Below are positions 9,151 to 17,293 of a stretch of 64,000 nt of DNA, piece by piece. The position numbers and the translations under genes were made by a program. The stretch's first letter is position 1. Each line of letters begins with the position of its first letter. The DNA lies in NCBI GenBank assembly GCA_025463135.1, contig JAOAPY010000039.1:62001-126000 (forward strand), in the 5' to 3' direction. The stretch comes from Acidobacteriota bacterium. Lineage in GTDB: Bacteria > Acidobacteriota > Blastocatellia > Pyrinomonadales > Pyrinomonadaceae. Under the pieces are notes generated by a model. The model worked only from the letters and a program-made list of their open reading frames with translations. It was not told the origin of the DNA and did no database searches.

Positions 9151-9232
9151 ACAGGCGTTCAGAGTACCGACTTCAGTCGGGTTCTTCGCCCAGCTAAAGC
9201 CCTCCTAAAAAGGCAGTACTCAAAACGCCTGT
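9151..9232. repeat. 82-bp element with inverted ends
   Basis: Left end ACAGGCGTTCAGAGTAC and right end GTACTCAAAACGCCTGT are inverted repeats with two mismatches. They enclose a smaller palindrome, CCGACTTCAGTCGG. Lies between the nadE start and the stop of the next minus-strand gene, so it would be in the nadE 5' region. Confidence 0.65.
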
Positions 9233-9238
9233 GAAACA

Positions 9239-10642
9239 TCAGTCCTGCGGTGCGATCTGGTACTGCTCAAGTTTGCCGTTGGGCATTTCATAGGTCCAGG
9301 CGCGCAAGTTTTTTTGCGCCAGTTTGATCCTGTACACACGCAGAGTCATGCCGCCGCGCAGACCGCTACGAACCTGTGTGAACTCCACTGGCGCACCTAA
9401 AGGGGCCAGTCCACTGGCGAAATCTTTCAGGGCTTGTTCGCTGAAATAGGCGTTTGCGTTGTCCGTGAACAGCGAACGATCGATCGTCCCCTGCTGGAGT
9501 CCGGCAAATATCTTGCGCGCCTGTTCCAGTTTCTGAGGCGTGGCCGGATCATCGGTCGCGAGCAACAACGGTGCAATGCCGTGCGCAATAGGCCCGGCTG
9601 CGGCGGCGGCATCCTGATTCGTCAGCACTGCCACCGCCACGCGGTCGTCAGGGAAGACGATATTCTCTGCCGTAAACCCCGAGACCTCGCCGCCATGAGA
9701 GAGCGCGCGATGTCCGGCCTCGGTGCCGACATCAACGCCCAAGCCATACCCGGTCGCGGCCCCGTTTTTGAGCAGAACATCAGTCTCGAAGTCGCGGTAC
9801 GAACCCGGCTTCAACAATTTCTGGTCCATGATCGAGATGTCCCACCTGGCAAGATCCTGCGCCGGCATGGCTAACTCACCAGCAGCAAACAACCAACCCT
9901 TGCCTTCTTTGGGCGCCGCTCGCAACGGTCCCAAAGCGTATCGCAGATAACCGGTCGGATCTGTCTCGCCGAGTTTTTCCTGATCGATGTTAGCCACACT
10001 CTTCATGCCGAGTGGCGTAAAGACTTTCTCGCTCAGAAATTGAAGCAGAGGCATTCCGGCGGCCTTTTCCACGATGACGCCGGCGATTACGTAATTCGTA
10101 TTGCTGTATTGCCACTTTGTACCGGGTTCGAAATCCAAAGGCTTGCGTGCCCACTGGTCCATGATCTTTTGCGCAGTGATTGGCTGCAACATCATGGGCA
10201 TCACATAGTCCTGCGGCCAATAGTCCTGGTAGCCGGAAGTATGAGAAAGCAACTGGCGAATGGTAACTTCGCCGGCGCGTGTAAGGTCGGGAATAAACTT
10301 CGCGACTTTGTCATCGAGCGAGAGCTTGCCTTGTTCCTGTAGCAGAAGAATTGCCGTCGCGGTGAACTGTTTGCTGATCGAGCCGATGCTGTAGCGCATC
10401 TCGGCGGTGGCCGCAGTGCGCGGTTCGAGACGAGCATCTCCGTAAGCCTTTACGTAAGCGATCTGGCCATCTTTTACAATCGCCACCGACGCGCTCGGCA
10501 CACCGCTTTTGGCCAGACCTTCGGCCACGATCTTATCAATCTTCTCGCGCAGGTCCGCGGAGAGTTGAGTCTGCGCGGTCACGGACCGGGACGAAAAAGA
10601 CAGGAAAGTCAGAATGGCAAGACAGTAAATCGAACGACGCAT
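9239..10642 (-). CDS. Secreted serine hydrolase of the beta-lactamase/penicillin-binding (class C) superfamily
   Basis: ATG 10642 has a strong AGGAGGAG ribosome site and begins a signal peptide (MRRSIYCLAILTFLSFSSRSVTAQ). The longer frame to 10750 runs into palindromes and is rejected. The catalytic core shows SxxK as S88-I-S-K91 (MRYSIGSISKQFTATAI), a YSN motif in WQYSNTNYVIAGVIVEKAAG and an HGG triad in LSHGGEVSGFTAENIVF, which replaces KTG as in esterase-type members. A C-terminal tail of about 110 residues (from about 360) resembles the lipocalin-like or DUF domain often attached to acidobacterial serine hydrolases. A peptidase, esterase or amidase role is more likely than antibiotic resistance. 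Confidence 0.85.
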   Translation of the reverse strand: MRRSIYCLAILTFLSFSSRSVTAQTQLSADLREKIDKIVAEGLAKSGVPSASVAIVKDGQIAYVKAYGDARLEPRTAATAEMRYSIGSISKQFTATAILLLQEQGKLSLDDKVAKFIPDLTRAGEVTIRQLLSHTSGYQDYWPQDYVMPMMLQPITAQKIMDQWARKPLDFEPGTKWQYSNTNYVIAGVIVEKAAGMPLLQFLSEKVFTPLGMKSVANIDQEKLGETDPTGYLRYALGPLRAAPKEGKGWLFAAGELAMPAQDLARWDISIMDQKLLKPGSYRDFETDVLLKNGAATGYGLGVDVGTEAGHRALSHGGEVSGFTAENIVFPDDRVAVAVLTNQDAAAAAGPIAHGIAPLLLATDDPATPQKLEQARKIFAGLQQGTIDRSLFTDNANAYFSEQALKDFASGLAPLGAPVEFTQVRSGLRGGMTLRVYRIKLAQKNLRAWTYEMPNGKLEQYQIAPQD

Positions 10643-10695
10643 GTGGATTCTCCTCCTGGGGCAATGATTACTCGAAACGCGAATTGATTGTACTG

Positions 10696-10765
10696 CAGGC
10701 TGCCAGCCTGCGGATCTGTCAACGCCAAGCTGGTCTGTCTGTAACCGCAACAGGCTGGCAGCCTG
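10696..10765. repeat. Pair of CAGGCTGCCAGCCTG palindromes
   Basis: CAGGCTGCCAGCCTG at 10696-10710 and CAGGCTGGCAGCCTG at 10751-10765 lie 40 bp apart in the hyuB to hydrolase spacer, ending 7 bp from the hyuB stop. The pair can also fold as one larger hairpin. Confidence 0.75.
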
Positions 10766-10772
10766 TTGGAGA

Positions 10773-12419
10773 CTAATCTGGTTTTCCGTGGCCGCCGCCG
10801 CCGGGCGATTCGATGCGGATACGATCGCCGGCTTCCAACTGCCAGCTTCCCTTTGATCCGATTCTGCGCGCGCGACCCTCGTGAATAATTTTCGCGTTGC
10901 CGGTCATTCCCGCGGCGCCTCCGCTTAATCCATACGGGCCGCGCTTTCGACGATCGGAAAGGAGCGACATGCGCGCGGGTACCAGGGTTTCGATCTCGCG
11001 TACAACACCGTCGCCACCGCAATGCTTTCCCTTCCCTCCTGATCCACGGCGGATGCGATACTCGCGCACGCGCAACGGATAAGCATACTCGAGCGCCTCG
11101 ACGGGCGTGTTCAGGCTGTTGGTCATGTGCGTATGCACCGCGCTCGAACCATCAAGGCCCGGTCGGGCTCCCATGCCTCCGGCCACGGTTTCGTAATATG
11201 AAAACTCGCTGCCGGTGCGCGCATCGATACCACCCATCGTTAAATTGTTCATCGTGCCCTGACTGGCGGCGGGAATCCTGAGTGGCAGCGCCTGGGCCAG
11301 CGCCTTGAAGACGACGTCGACGGTCCGCTGTGAAGTCTCGACATTGCCGCCCGCCACGGATGCCGGGTGATTGGCATTAACAATTGTGCCGGATGGCGCG
11401 ATGACTTCGATTGGTTCCATCAGCCCGGCACTTGCCGGAACGTCGTCGCCCAGCAAACAGCGAAACACATAGGCCACGGCGGAAACGGTAATGGCTTCCA
11501 CAGCATTAATCGCGCCGTCAACCTGCGGCGCGCTGCCGCTAAAATCAATCAGCGCCTGTTCGCCTTTGATTGTGATCCGCACGCGAATAGGTACTGGCTC
11601 CGGGTGAATGCCGTCATCATCAAGCGCGTCCTCAGCCTGGTAAGTGCCGTCCGGAATCGAGTTGATCGCGTGGCGCATGAGTCGCGCCGAATAAGCGATG
11701 AGATGCTCGGCATAGATCGAGGCCTCGAGGGCGCCGCGGCGTTCCACGATTTCCAGCAGTCGGGTCGCTCCGGTTTGTAGTGAGCCAATCTGGGCCTGGA
11801 AGTCTCCACGTCGTTCGTCGTTCCCTCGTACATTCGCCAGAATCAACTGCATCAGATCTGTGTCAAGCTCACCATTTTGCACGAGTCGAATCGGCGGAAT
11901 GCGAACGCCTTCCCCATAGACATCGGTAGCCAACCCCATCGATCCGGGAGTAGCGCCGCCAATGTCCGCGTGGTGCGCGCGATTGGCTACGTAGAACAAT
12001 GTCCGTGGTCCGTTGTTGGTTGTCAGTTGTTTCACTGGCGGAAGTGCACGGTTCCATCCCGCCTTTCTACTACTGACAACTGACAACTGACTACTGACTA
12101 CAGGCATCACCAGCGTCACGTCCGGCAGATGCGTACCGCCTGCGAACGGATCATTCAGGATCACTACATCGCCGGATCGAATCTCAACGGCCTTCAAGGC
12201 AGCGGCGACGGCCATGGGCATCGAGCCGAGATGGACCGGCATGTGATCGCCCTGCGCAATCACACGTCCGGCGCTATCAAAAACCGCGCACGAATAATCA
12301 CGGCGTTCTTTGATGTTGGGCGAGAAGGCCGTGCGCCTGAGCGCGATGCCCATCTCCTCTGCCACCGAAGTGTAGAGCGCCCGGTAGATTTCCAACGTGA
12401 TGGGATCGAAATTCTTCAT
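10773..12419 (-). CDS. Hydantoinase B / 5-oxoprolinase B-type subunit
   Basis: One half of an ATP-dependent hydantoinase/oxoprolinase. The 548-residue frame shows the HyuB signature: DPITLEIYRALYTSVAEEMG at the start, IAQGDHMPVHLGSMP, ILNDPFAGGTHLPDVTLVMPV, YVANRAHHADIGG, DFSGSAPQV, and a C-terminal GGKGKHCGGDGVVREIE and glycine-rich end. ATG 12419 is preceded by AAAGG; a TTG at 12431 is less likely. Between LVMPV and YVANRAHHADIGG there are about 30 residues (SQLSVVSSRKAGWNRALPPV and on) not expected in the family. They are translated from a repeat (12012-12101), in frame. Partner HyuA is encoded upstream on the same strand, separated by a 170-bp repeat element. Confidence 0.9.
   Translation of the reverse strand: MKNFDPITLEIYRALYTSVAEEMGIALRRTAFSPNIKERRDYSCAVFDSAGRVIAQGDHMPVHLGSMPMAVAAALKAVEIRSGDVVILNDPFAGGTHLPDVTLVMPVVSSQLSVVSSRKAGWNRALPPVKQLTTNNGPRTLFYVANRAHHADIGGATPGSMGLATDVYGEGVRIPPIRLVQNGELDTDLMQLILANVRGNDERRGDFQAQIGSLQTGATRLLEIVERRGALEASIYAEHLIAYSARLMRHAINSIPDGTYQAEDALDDDGIHPEPVPIRVRITIKGEQALIDFSGSAPQVDGAINAVEAITVSAVAYVFRCLLGDDVPASAGLMEPIEVIAPSGTIVNANHPASVAGGNVETSQRTVDVVFKALAQALPLRIPAASQGTMNNLTMGGIDARTGSEFSYYETVAGGMGARPGLDGSSAVHTHMTNSLNTPVEALEYAYPLRVREYRIRRGSGGKGKHCGGDGVVREIETLVPARMSLLSDRRKRGPYGLSGGAAGMTGNAKIIHEGRARRIGSKGSWQLEAGDRIRIESPGGGGHGKPD
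12012..12101. repeat. Period-7 repeat hairpin inside hyuB
   Basis: Left arm contains GTTGTCAGTTGTT, right arm is a run of CTGACAA / CTGACTA heptamers (12069-12101). The arms are complementary, and about 35 unrelated bases lie between. The whole block keeps the hyuB frame open. Confidence 0.75.
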
Positions 12420-12440
12420 TTGACCTTTCAACGCCGCACT

Positions 12441-12610
12441 GGGCGGTCAGGAAGGGGACCCCTGTCCCCGCCGCTGGCGATAAATTCAACTGATTTCGGA
12501 TGGCTCAAGTTTAAGTTAAATAGAGAGTTGATCTAACTTGAGCGGGGACAGGGCGGGGTCCCCAGCGCGGCAACCGCGCTGGGGTGCTAGAGTCCCCTTC
12601 CTGACTGCCC
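12441..12610. repeat. 170-bp MITE-like inverted-repeat element
   Basis: The ends GGGCGGTCAGGAAGGGGACC (left) and the complement of AGTCCCCTTCCTGACTGCCC (right) match at 18 of 20 positions. Inside are CCCCTGTCCCCGC, facing GCGGGGACAGGGCGGGG, and a GCGCGGCAACCGCGC hairpin. There is no coding capacity and no clear target-site duplication. It occupies almost the whole hyuA-hyuB spacer. Confidence 0.7.
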
Positions 12611-12639
12611 TGCCCAAACTTGTGTTGCGCTGATTTAGA

Positions 12640-14745
12640 TCAAGGCTGCTGCAAATCAATGATCAGGTTGCCATAAAAATCAACCCGCACTGTCACGCCT
12701 TCCGGAATCAAGGTGGTCGCCGAATACTCGGTCACAACACAGGGCGCCTGAAGTTTAGCTCCCGCACGAAGTTCATCGCGATTGTAGACACCGGCACGAA
12801 CTTTTTTCCCGGCGAAGAAAACCTCGATGTGCGTAAAAGGCTTTGCCTGAGACTTTCCGTCGAAGTGCGGCAACCGACTTTGTTTCAATTTCTTTACCAC
12901 TCCCGTCGATCTCAAACGGGCTGCGACGATCTCAACGATATTGCCCTGCTGCGCGTAACCATAACGGGCCTGATGCGCACGATGAAAAGCCGCGGCGATG
13001 TCTCCGATTGTTTGTTTGATCTCCAGTTCAAAAGACTGGCCTTTGTAACGCGCGGCCAGGGATCGCTGATGACGTTGGTTGCCTTCTTTGAAACCTTCCG
13101 CTCGCAAGGCAGTACGCGTCGAGTTTTCCATCTCACTAAAAGTCTTTTCCAATTTAGCCGCGAGGCCCGGGCTGACCTCGAGCATCACGGTCCGGCTTTG
13201 GTCCTTTACAACGTCAGCCGCGAGAACGCCTATCGCCGACAACGCCCCACCCGCCGAAGGCGCGACAATTGTGGGAATACGCAACGCGCGCGCGAGATCG
13301 ACGGCATGCAATCCGCCCGCGCCGCCAAACGGAAGAAGCGCGAACCCTCTGGGATCATAACCGCGTTCTACCGAGATACGACGCAGCGCCCTTTCCATGT
13401 TCGTGTTCACGACTGACAGCACCCCTTGCGCGGCTCGGGTGATGCTCACTTCGCGGCGCGCGGCTTTTGTCATGTCACTCGCCAGCCGCTTTAGCGCTTC
13501 GCGGGCGCGCGCCTGGTCCAACTTGAACTCACCGCCGAGTAAACCGCCATCGGCGAAATGTCCCAGCACGAGGTGGGCATCGGTGACCGTGGGCAACAGT
13601 GAGCGGCCATAGCAGGCAGGTCCCGGATCCGCGCCCGCCGATTCCGGACCAACACGCAAAGAACCACCTTCATCGACCCGCGCAATTGAACCACCGCCGG
13701 CTCCCACGGTGTGAATGTCCATAACGGATACGGCCACCGGCAGACCCGCAACGTTGGCCTCGTTAGTCATGCGCAACGCGCCGCCATCGCAAAGCGCTAC
13801 ATCAGTCGAAGTTCCACCCATATCAAAAGTGACGATGTTGGGAAAACCCGCGGCCAGCGCGGCGCGCAAAGCCCCGACAATGCCACCCGCGGGTCCGGAA
13901 AGGATTGTGCGCACCGGTTCTTCAGCAGCGGCGGAGGCGGAAATGCTGCCGCCCGACGATTGCATTACGCGAAGGAAAAGCGGTTTTTGGTCTTTGGTCT
14001 TTGGTCTTTGTTTGTTCACGGCGGCGTGAGCGTCTTGGGCGGGTGCAGCCAGGCGTCTGAGATAAGTGCCCATCAACGGCTGCAGGTAAGCGTTGATGGC
14101 AACGGTAGAGGTGCGCTCGTATTCACGATACTCAGGCAGAATTTCATGCGAGATGGAAAGTGGAATGTCGAGCGAAGCCAGAGCCCTGGCGAGTTGTTGC
14201 TCGTGCGCGGGATTGGCAAACGAGAACAGCAGCGAGATCGCCAGCGACTCGACGCGGGCGCGTTTTACTTTTTGGAGCAGGCGGTTGACGTCCGTTTCTT
14301 TTAAGACTTCCAGGACTTCGCCGGCCGAGCTGACGCGCTCGGGAACGCCGAAACGCAGCTGGTCGGCAACCAGCGGCGGCGGTTTTATCGCGTTCAGATT
14401 GTAGAGTTCAGGACGCGCCTGCCTTCCGATCGCCAATACGTCTTCAAAACCTTTGGTCGTAATCAGCGCCGTGCGCGCGCCGCGTCTCTGGAGCAAAGCA
14501 TTGGTGCCCACCGTAGTGCCATGGACCACTTCGAGGTTCGCTGGTTCGGTTGCTGTAATTTCCCCGATGCGTCGCAGGCCGGCGATAATTGCCTGTGCTG
14601 GGTCTGCCGGGGTTGAGGCAAGTTTGAAGATCTGTAAACGGCCCTTTATCTCACAAACAAAATCCGTAAAGGTGCCGCCGGTGTCCACACCCACGCGCAC
14701 GACGGATTCCCGGTTCGGTAATCGGCGCTTGCGCAGTTTCTTCAT
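12640..14745 (-). CDS. Hydantoinase A / 5-oxoprolinase A-type subunit
   Basis: ATP-binding partner of the HyuB-like protein. The 701-residue frame from ATG 14745 starts MKKLRKRRLPNRESV and then RVGVDTGGTFTDFV, the ASKHA-type phosphate-binding strand of HyuA (about 17-30). It continues with VVHGTTVGTNALLQRRGAR, ILSGPAGGIVGAL, VTFDMGGTSTDVALCDGG, HTVGAGGGSIARVD, GPACYGR and LLPFGGAGGLHAVDLA. The frame can be read upstream to 14943, but that part translates a CTTCTGC heptamer array ([20 protein letters not shown]) and is rejected. A second array inside the gene (13986-14011) adds NKQRPKTKDQKP just before the conserved VMQSSGG strand, without a frameshift. Substrate (hydantoin, oxoproline or similar) not deducible. 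Confidence 0.9.
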   Translation of the reverse strand: MKKLRKRRLPNRESVVRVGVDTGGTFTDFVCEIKGRLQIFKLASTPADPAQAIIAGLRRIGEITATEPANLEVVHGTTVGTNALLQRRGARTALITTKGFEDVLAIGRQARPELYNLNAIKPPPLVADQLRFGVPERVSSAGEVLEVLKETDVNRLLQKVKRARVESLAISLLFSFANPAHEQQLARALASLDIPLSISHEILPEYREYERTSTVAINAYLQPLMGTYLRRLAAPAQDAHAAVNKQRPKTKDQKPLFLRVMQSSGGSISASAAAEEPVRTILSGPAGGIVGALRAALAAGFPNIVTFDMGGTSTDVALCDGGALRMTNEANVAGLPVAVSVMDIHTVGAGGGSIARVDEGGSLRVGPESAGADPGPACYGRSLLPTVTDAHLVLGHFADGGLLGGEFKLDQARAREALKRLASDMTKAARREVSITRAAQGVLSVVNTNMERALRRISVERGYDPRGFALLPFGGAGGLHAVDLARALRIPTIVAPSAGGALSAIGVLAADVVKDQSRTVMLEVSPGLAAKLEKTFSEMENSTRTALRAEGFKEGNQRHQRSLAARYKGQSFELEIKQTIGDIAAAFHRAHQARYGYAQQGNIVEIVAARLRSTGVVKKLKQSRLPHFDGKSQAKPFTHIEVFFAGKKVRAGVYNRDELRAGAKLQAPCVVTEYSATTLIPEGVTVRVDFYGNLIIDLQQP
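13986..14011. repeat. TTTGGTC heptamer array inside hyuA
   Basis: Three-plus head-to-tail copies of TTTGGTC. Three copies are 21 bp, so gain or loss in units of three leaves the frame intact. The same heptamer dominates the ADOP spacers at 43.2, 46.2 and 53.7 kb. Confidence 0.8.
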
Positions 14746-14849
14746 ACCTTTTGCAAACAGCAGGCGGCAGTCGGCAGGAGCAGCCGTCACGATTTTAAGA
14801 GCGTTCGCGGTCGTCCATAAAAGTCGAAGTTCTGAGCTGCCCCTGCCAC

Positions 14850-14926
14850 TGCTCCTGCCTTCTGCCTTCTGCCTCCTGCCTCCTGCCTTCTGCCTTCTGC
14901 CTTCTGCCTTCTGCCTTCTGCTTACT
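14850..14926. repeat. CTTCTGC/CTCCTGC heptamer array
   Basis: About ten tandem 7-bp units (CTTCTGC with CTCCTGC variants) in the spacer upstream of hyuA. The array runs into the stop codon (TAA, complement of 14922-14924) of the oxidoreductase gene. A related array lies at 18279-18364. Confidence 0.85.
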
Positions 14927-16049
14927 CTACATCCGCCCAACATCCACTCTTGTTGGACGCACGCGCCGCGTCGAGCACGAGTTGTGTTTGATATCCGTCC
15001 GCGAAAGTTGCCGCTCCCTCGACCGTTGTCTTTCCCTCGTGCAGGGCGTCAATGACGGCGCCTGAGAATGCGGTAAAGCCACGCGACCAACTGCCGGCGC
15101 GCATGCCGGCGGCCATTGAATCCTGATCCACGGGCACCGGACGCCACGAGCCCGAGCCGGCCGGTGAATGCCACAGCTCGCCGGTCTCCTCAACCATTAA
15201 CGCTCCGGTCGTGCCGTACACCTCGAGCCGGTTCTCGTGTCCGCCCGATTCCACCACTGAAAGCGAAGCGGCGCCGGTCGTGTTCCGGGTCAATTCGGAA
15301 TCGGCAAAGCGAAACAGCAGCTTTGCTTCATCATCCGAAGTAACCGCGCGCATCACTCCGCTTCCCTTCTCAGGTCTTTCTGCGATGTGTGAAGAGAGCA
15401 TTGCGAAGACCTGCGAGATTTCAGCGCCGACAACCCAGCGAAACGAGTCGATGGCGTGCGAACCGATCGCGCCCAGCGTACCGCCGCCCATTGCCTCGTC
15501 AGCCCACCAATCCCAAGGCCGTTCCAGCAGGCCGCGATAATCGGATCGAAACACGTAATTGCAATGCCGCACGGTTCCGATCGCTCCACCGTTAAGCATC
15601 GCTCGCATCATGCGGCGACTGTTCAAGAAACGCAGTTCGTGATCGATCAGCGCCAACACACCGGCCTCGGCGGCGCGCTCGGTCATCTGCCGTGCTTGCT
15701 CGGCGTTCATAGCCATGGGCTTTTCGCAAAGCACGTGCTTGCCATGCTCGAGTGCCGCCATGGTTATCTCCAGGTGCGTGGCCGGAGGTGTAACGATGCT
15801 GACGAGATCGACGTCGTCACTGGCGACCAGTTCGCGCCAATCGTTGGCGACGTGCCGGATCTTGAATTCGTCGGCGACGCTCTCAGCGTTTTCGCGATGC
15901 GCGCTGGCAATCGCCACGACGCGGGCGCCGATACAATCCTTAAAGGCGGGAATCTGCGTCGTGCGCGCAAAGCCCGCGCCGATAATGCCAATACCAATGA
16001 CTTTCTTTCCCAAGTGCGCGCTCCCTGTGGCCCGCAGAATCGTGCCCAT
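14922..16049 (-). CDS. Gfo/Idh/MocA family NAD(P)-dependent oxidoreductase
   Basis: 375 residues. The N-terminal Rossmann domain (about 15-135) shows [54 protein letters not shown] (the Lys of the E-K-P motif is the family's catalytic or substrate-contacting residue) and a [14 protein letters not shown]-like segment. The C-terminal alpha/beta substrate domain includes [21 protein letters not shown] with the conserved His. Probably acts on a sugar or cyclitol; specificity unknown. ATG 16049 has no good ribosome site. A TTG at 16013 (just before [11 protein letters not shown]) has AGGGAG 7 bp upstream and is a serious alternative. Precedes hyuA on the same strand. Confidence 0.87.
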   Translation of the reverse strand: MGTILRATGSAHLGKKVIGIGIIGAGFARTTQIPAFKDCIGARVVAIASAHRENAESVADEFKIRHVANDWRELVASDDVDLVSIVTPPATHLEITMAALEHGKHVLCEKPMAMNAEQARQMTERAAEAGVLALIDHELRFLNSRRMMRAMLNGGAIGTVRHCNYVFRSDYRGLLERPWDWWADEAMGGGTLGAIGSHAIDSFRWVVGAEISQVFAMLSSHIAERPEKGSGVMRAVTSDDEAKLLFRFADSELTRNTTGAASLSVVESGGHENRLEVYGTTGALMVEETGELWHSPAGSGSWRPVPVDQDSMAAGMRAGSWSRGFTAFSGAVIDALHEGKTTVEGAATFADGYQTQLVLDAARASNKSGCWADVE

Positions 16050-16216
16050 TTGATAAGAAGTCTCGGGAAACTCTTATCTTATTCTGCAAGCGAATTTCTG
16101 AATATTGCTCGAAGGATTATGAGTTGCGGCCCGATGGAATGTCCAGCGCCTTTTGTAACGCAAATTCTTAGTTAGCGATCATTGCGTTTAAGAGTGGACA
16201 CGAAAAAAAGAACACC

Positions 16217-17014
16217 TTATTTCCTAAGAGGAGAGTAAGCTTCTATCTTATCCTGCAACTCACGAGGCGAAGCCGGCTGCTCGATATACTCAACACAACC
16301 CGCTGACAGAGCGACTTCTTTCATCTCCTCTTCCATGCAGGCGGAACTCATGATTATCGGTATCTTTTTCAAACTGGGCTGTTGCCGAATAATCTCCGTC
16401 GCTGTCAGCCCGTCCATCTCGGGCATCAGATAGTTCATGAGAATTAGCCGTGGTCGTTCGCGAACCGCGGCCTCGACGCCGGCGCAACCATTCTCAGCCT
16501 CCACGACTGTGTATCCCAAACGGCGCAGGTAATCTCTAAAGATCTCCCGCATGGTCTCGTCATCATCGACGATGAGAATGTGATTAGGTTTGTCTTCATT
16601 GCGCGCACGAACTCCGAGGTTGAGCTTGTACTTCTGTGAGCGCATGCGTGAAGGGTGCAGGCAAACGCAATCCGTCGAACCGACCTTGTTGCGGCTAAGT
16701 GCTTTTCGATTTTCGCAATGACAGGGATTAGCTGACCGGCGGCTGGAACCTGCGAGGGCGTTGTTTACCTGTCTAATTTCCTTCATAGAAAACACAACGC
16801 TGCCCTTAGCCATTGGCTCGCCGCCGGCAGATTTATTTTTCGCCAGGTCGCTGCCAAGCGTGTAACAGCCCCGCGGCATCAGCGCGGATCCCTTCACCGG
16901 TCTGTCTGAAGCAGCGGCATCAGGCTGACTCGAAAGGTGGTGCCGCTCCAGCGGCCCCGCGAGCACTCCATCACAGCGGCGGCACCAGAATTTGGCGAAC
17001 GTGGTCTTGGTCAT
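16217..17014 (-). CDS. Single-domain receiver protein lacking the phospho-acceptor aspartate
   Basis: The C-terminal 120 residues are a CheY-like receiver: HILIVDDDETMREIFRDYLRRLGY with the acidic pocket (D150-D152), LILMNYLMPEMDGLTATEI and IPIIMSSACMEEE. At the phospho-acceptor position the codon is AAC (16433-16435 complement), giving N194 instead of Asp, and the conserved Lys before Pro is Gln (YIEQPASP). So phosphorylation in the usual way should not occur. The N-terminal 140 residues (with CRRC and little recognisable structure) may be partly untranslated. ATG 17014 has an AGGGG site, but internal ATGs at 16813, 16786 and 16645 are possible. No kinase gene is adjacent. Confidence 0.7.
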   Translation of the reverse strand: MTKTTFAKFWCRRCDGVLAGPLERHHLSSQPDAAASDRPVKGSALMPRGCYTLGSDLAKNKSAGGEPMAKGSVVFSMKEIRQVNNALAGSSRRSANPCHCENRKALSRNKVGSTDCVCLHPSRMRSQKYKLNLGVRARNEDKPNHILIVDDDETMREIFRDYLRRLGYTVVEAENGCAGVEAAVRERPRLILMNYLMPEMDGLTATEIIRQQPSLKKIPIIMSSACMEEEMKEVALSAGCVEYIEQPASPRELQDKIEAYSPLRK

Positions 17015-17027
17015 CCTTCACCCCTGG

Positions 17028-17052
17028 GACCGCACGCATCCGGCGTGCTTGC
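17028..17052. repeat. Half GGACCGCACGC element
   Basis: GGACCGCACGCATCCGGCG and flank, one arm of the element described at 4187, without its partner arm. The rest of 17015-17293 shows nothing I can name. Confidence 0.6.
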
Positions 17053-17293
17053 GTCGCGACTGAATCATCGTAAAGAAACAATTGCCCCGCGCGCGAGCAT
17101 ACAACAAGTCTTGCGCAAAACTGCCGGGCAACCAAACACGGATCGATCCGCAACCAACACGCATGAAATTTGACCTCTCCCACGCCTGGTCCATGCGCAC
17201 AAGGAAAGCGGCTTGCCCTAACTAAGCGCCGCGAACGTTCATACCCAACGAGCCTGGGCCAAATCCATTTTTCCGCTTGAGGAGGAGTTCTGA

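Noticed and set aside
14746-14943. N-terminal extension of hyuA ([14 protein letters not shown]...)
   Set aside because: It is the translation of a CTTCTGC heptamer array; the HyuA core starts after ATG 14745.
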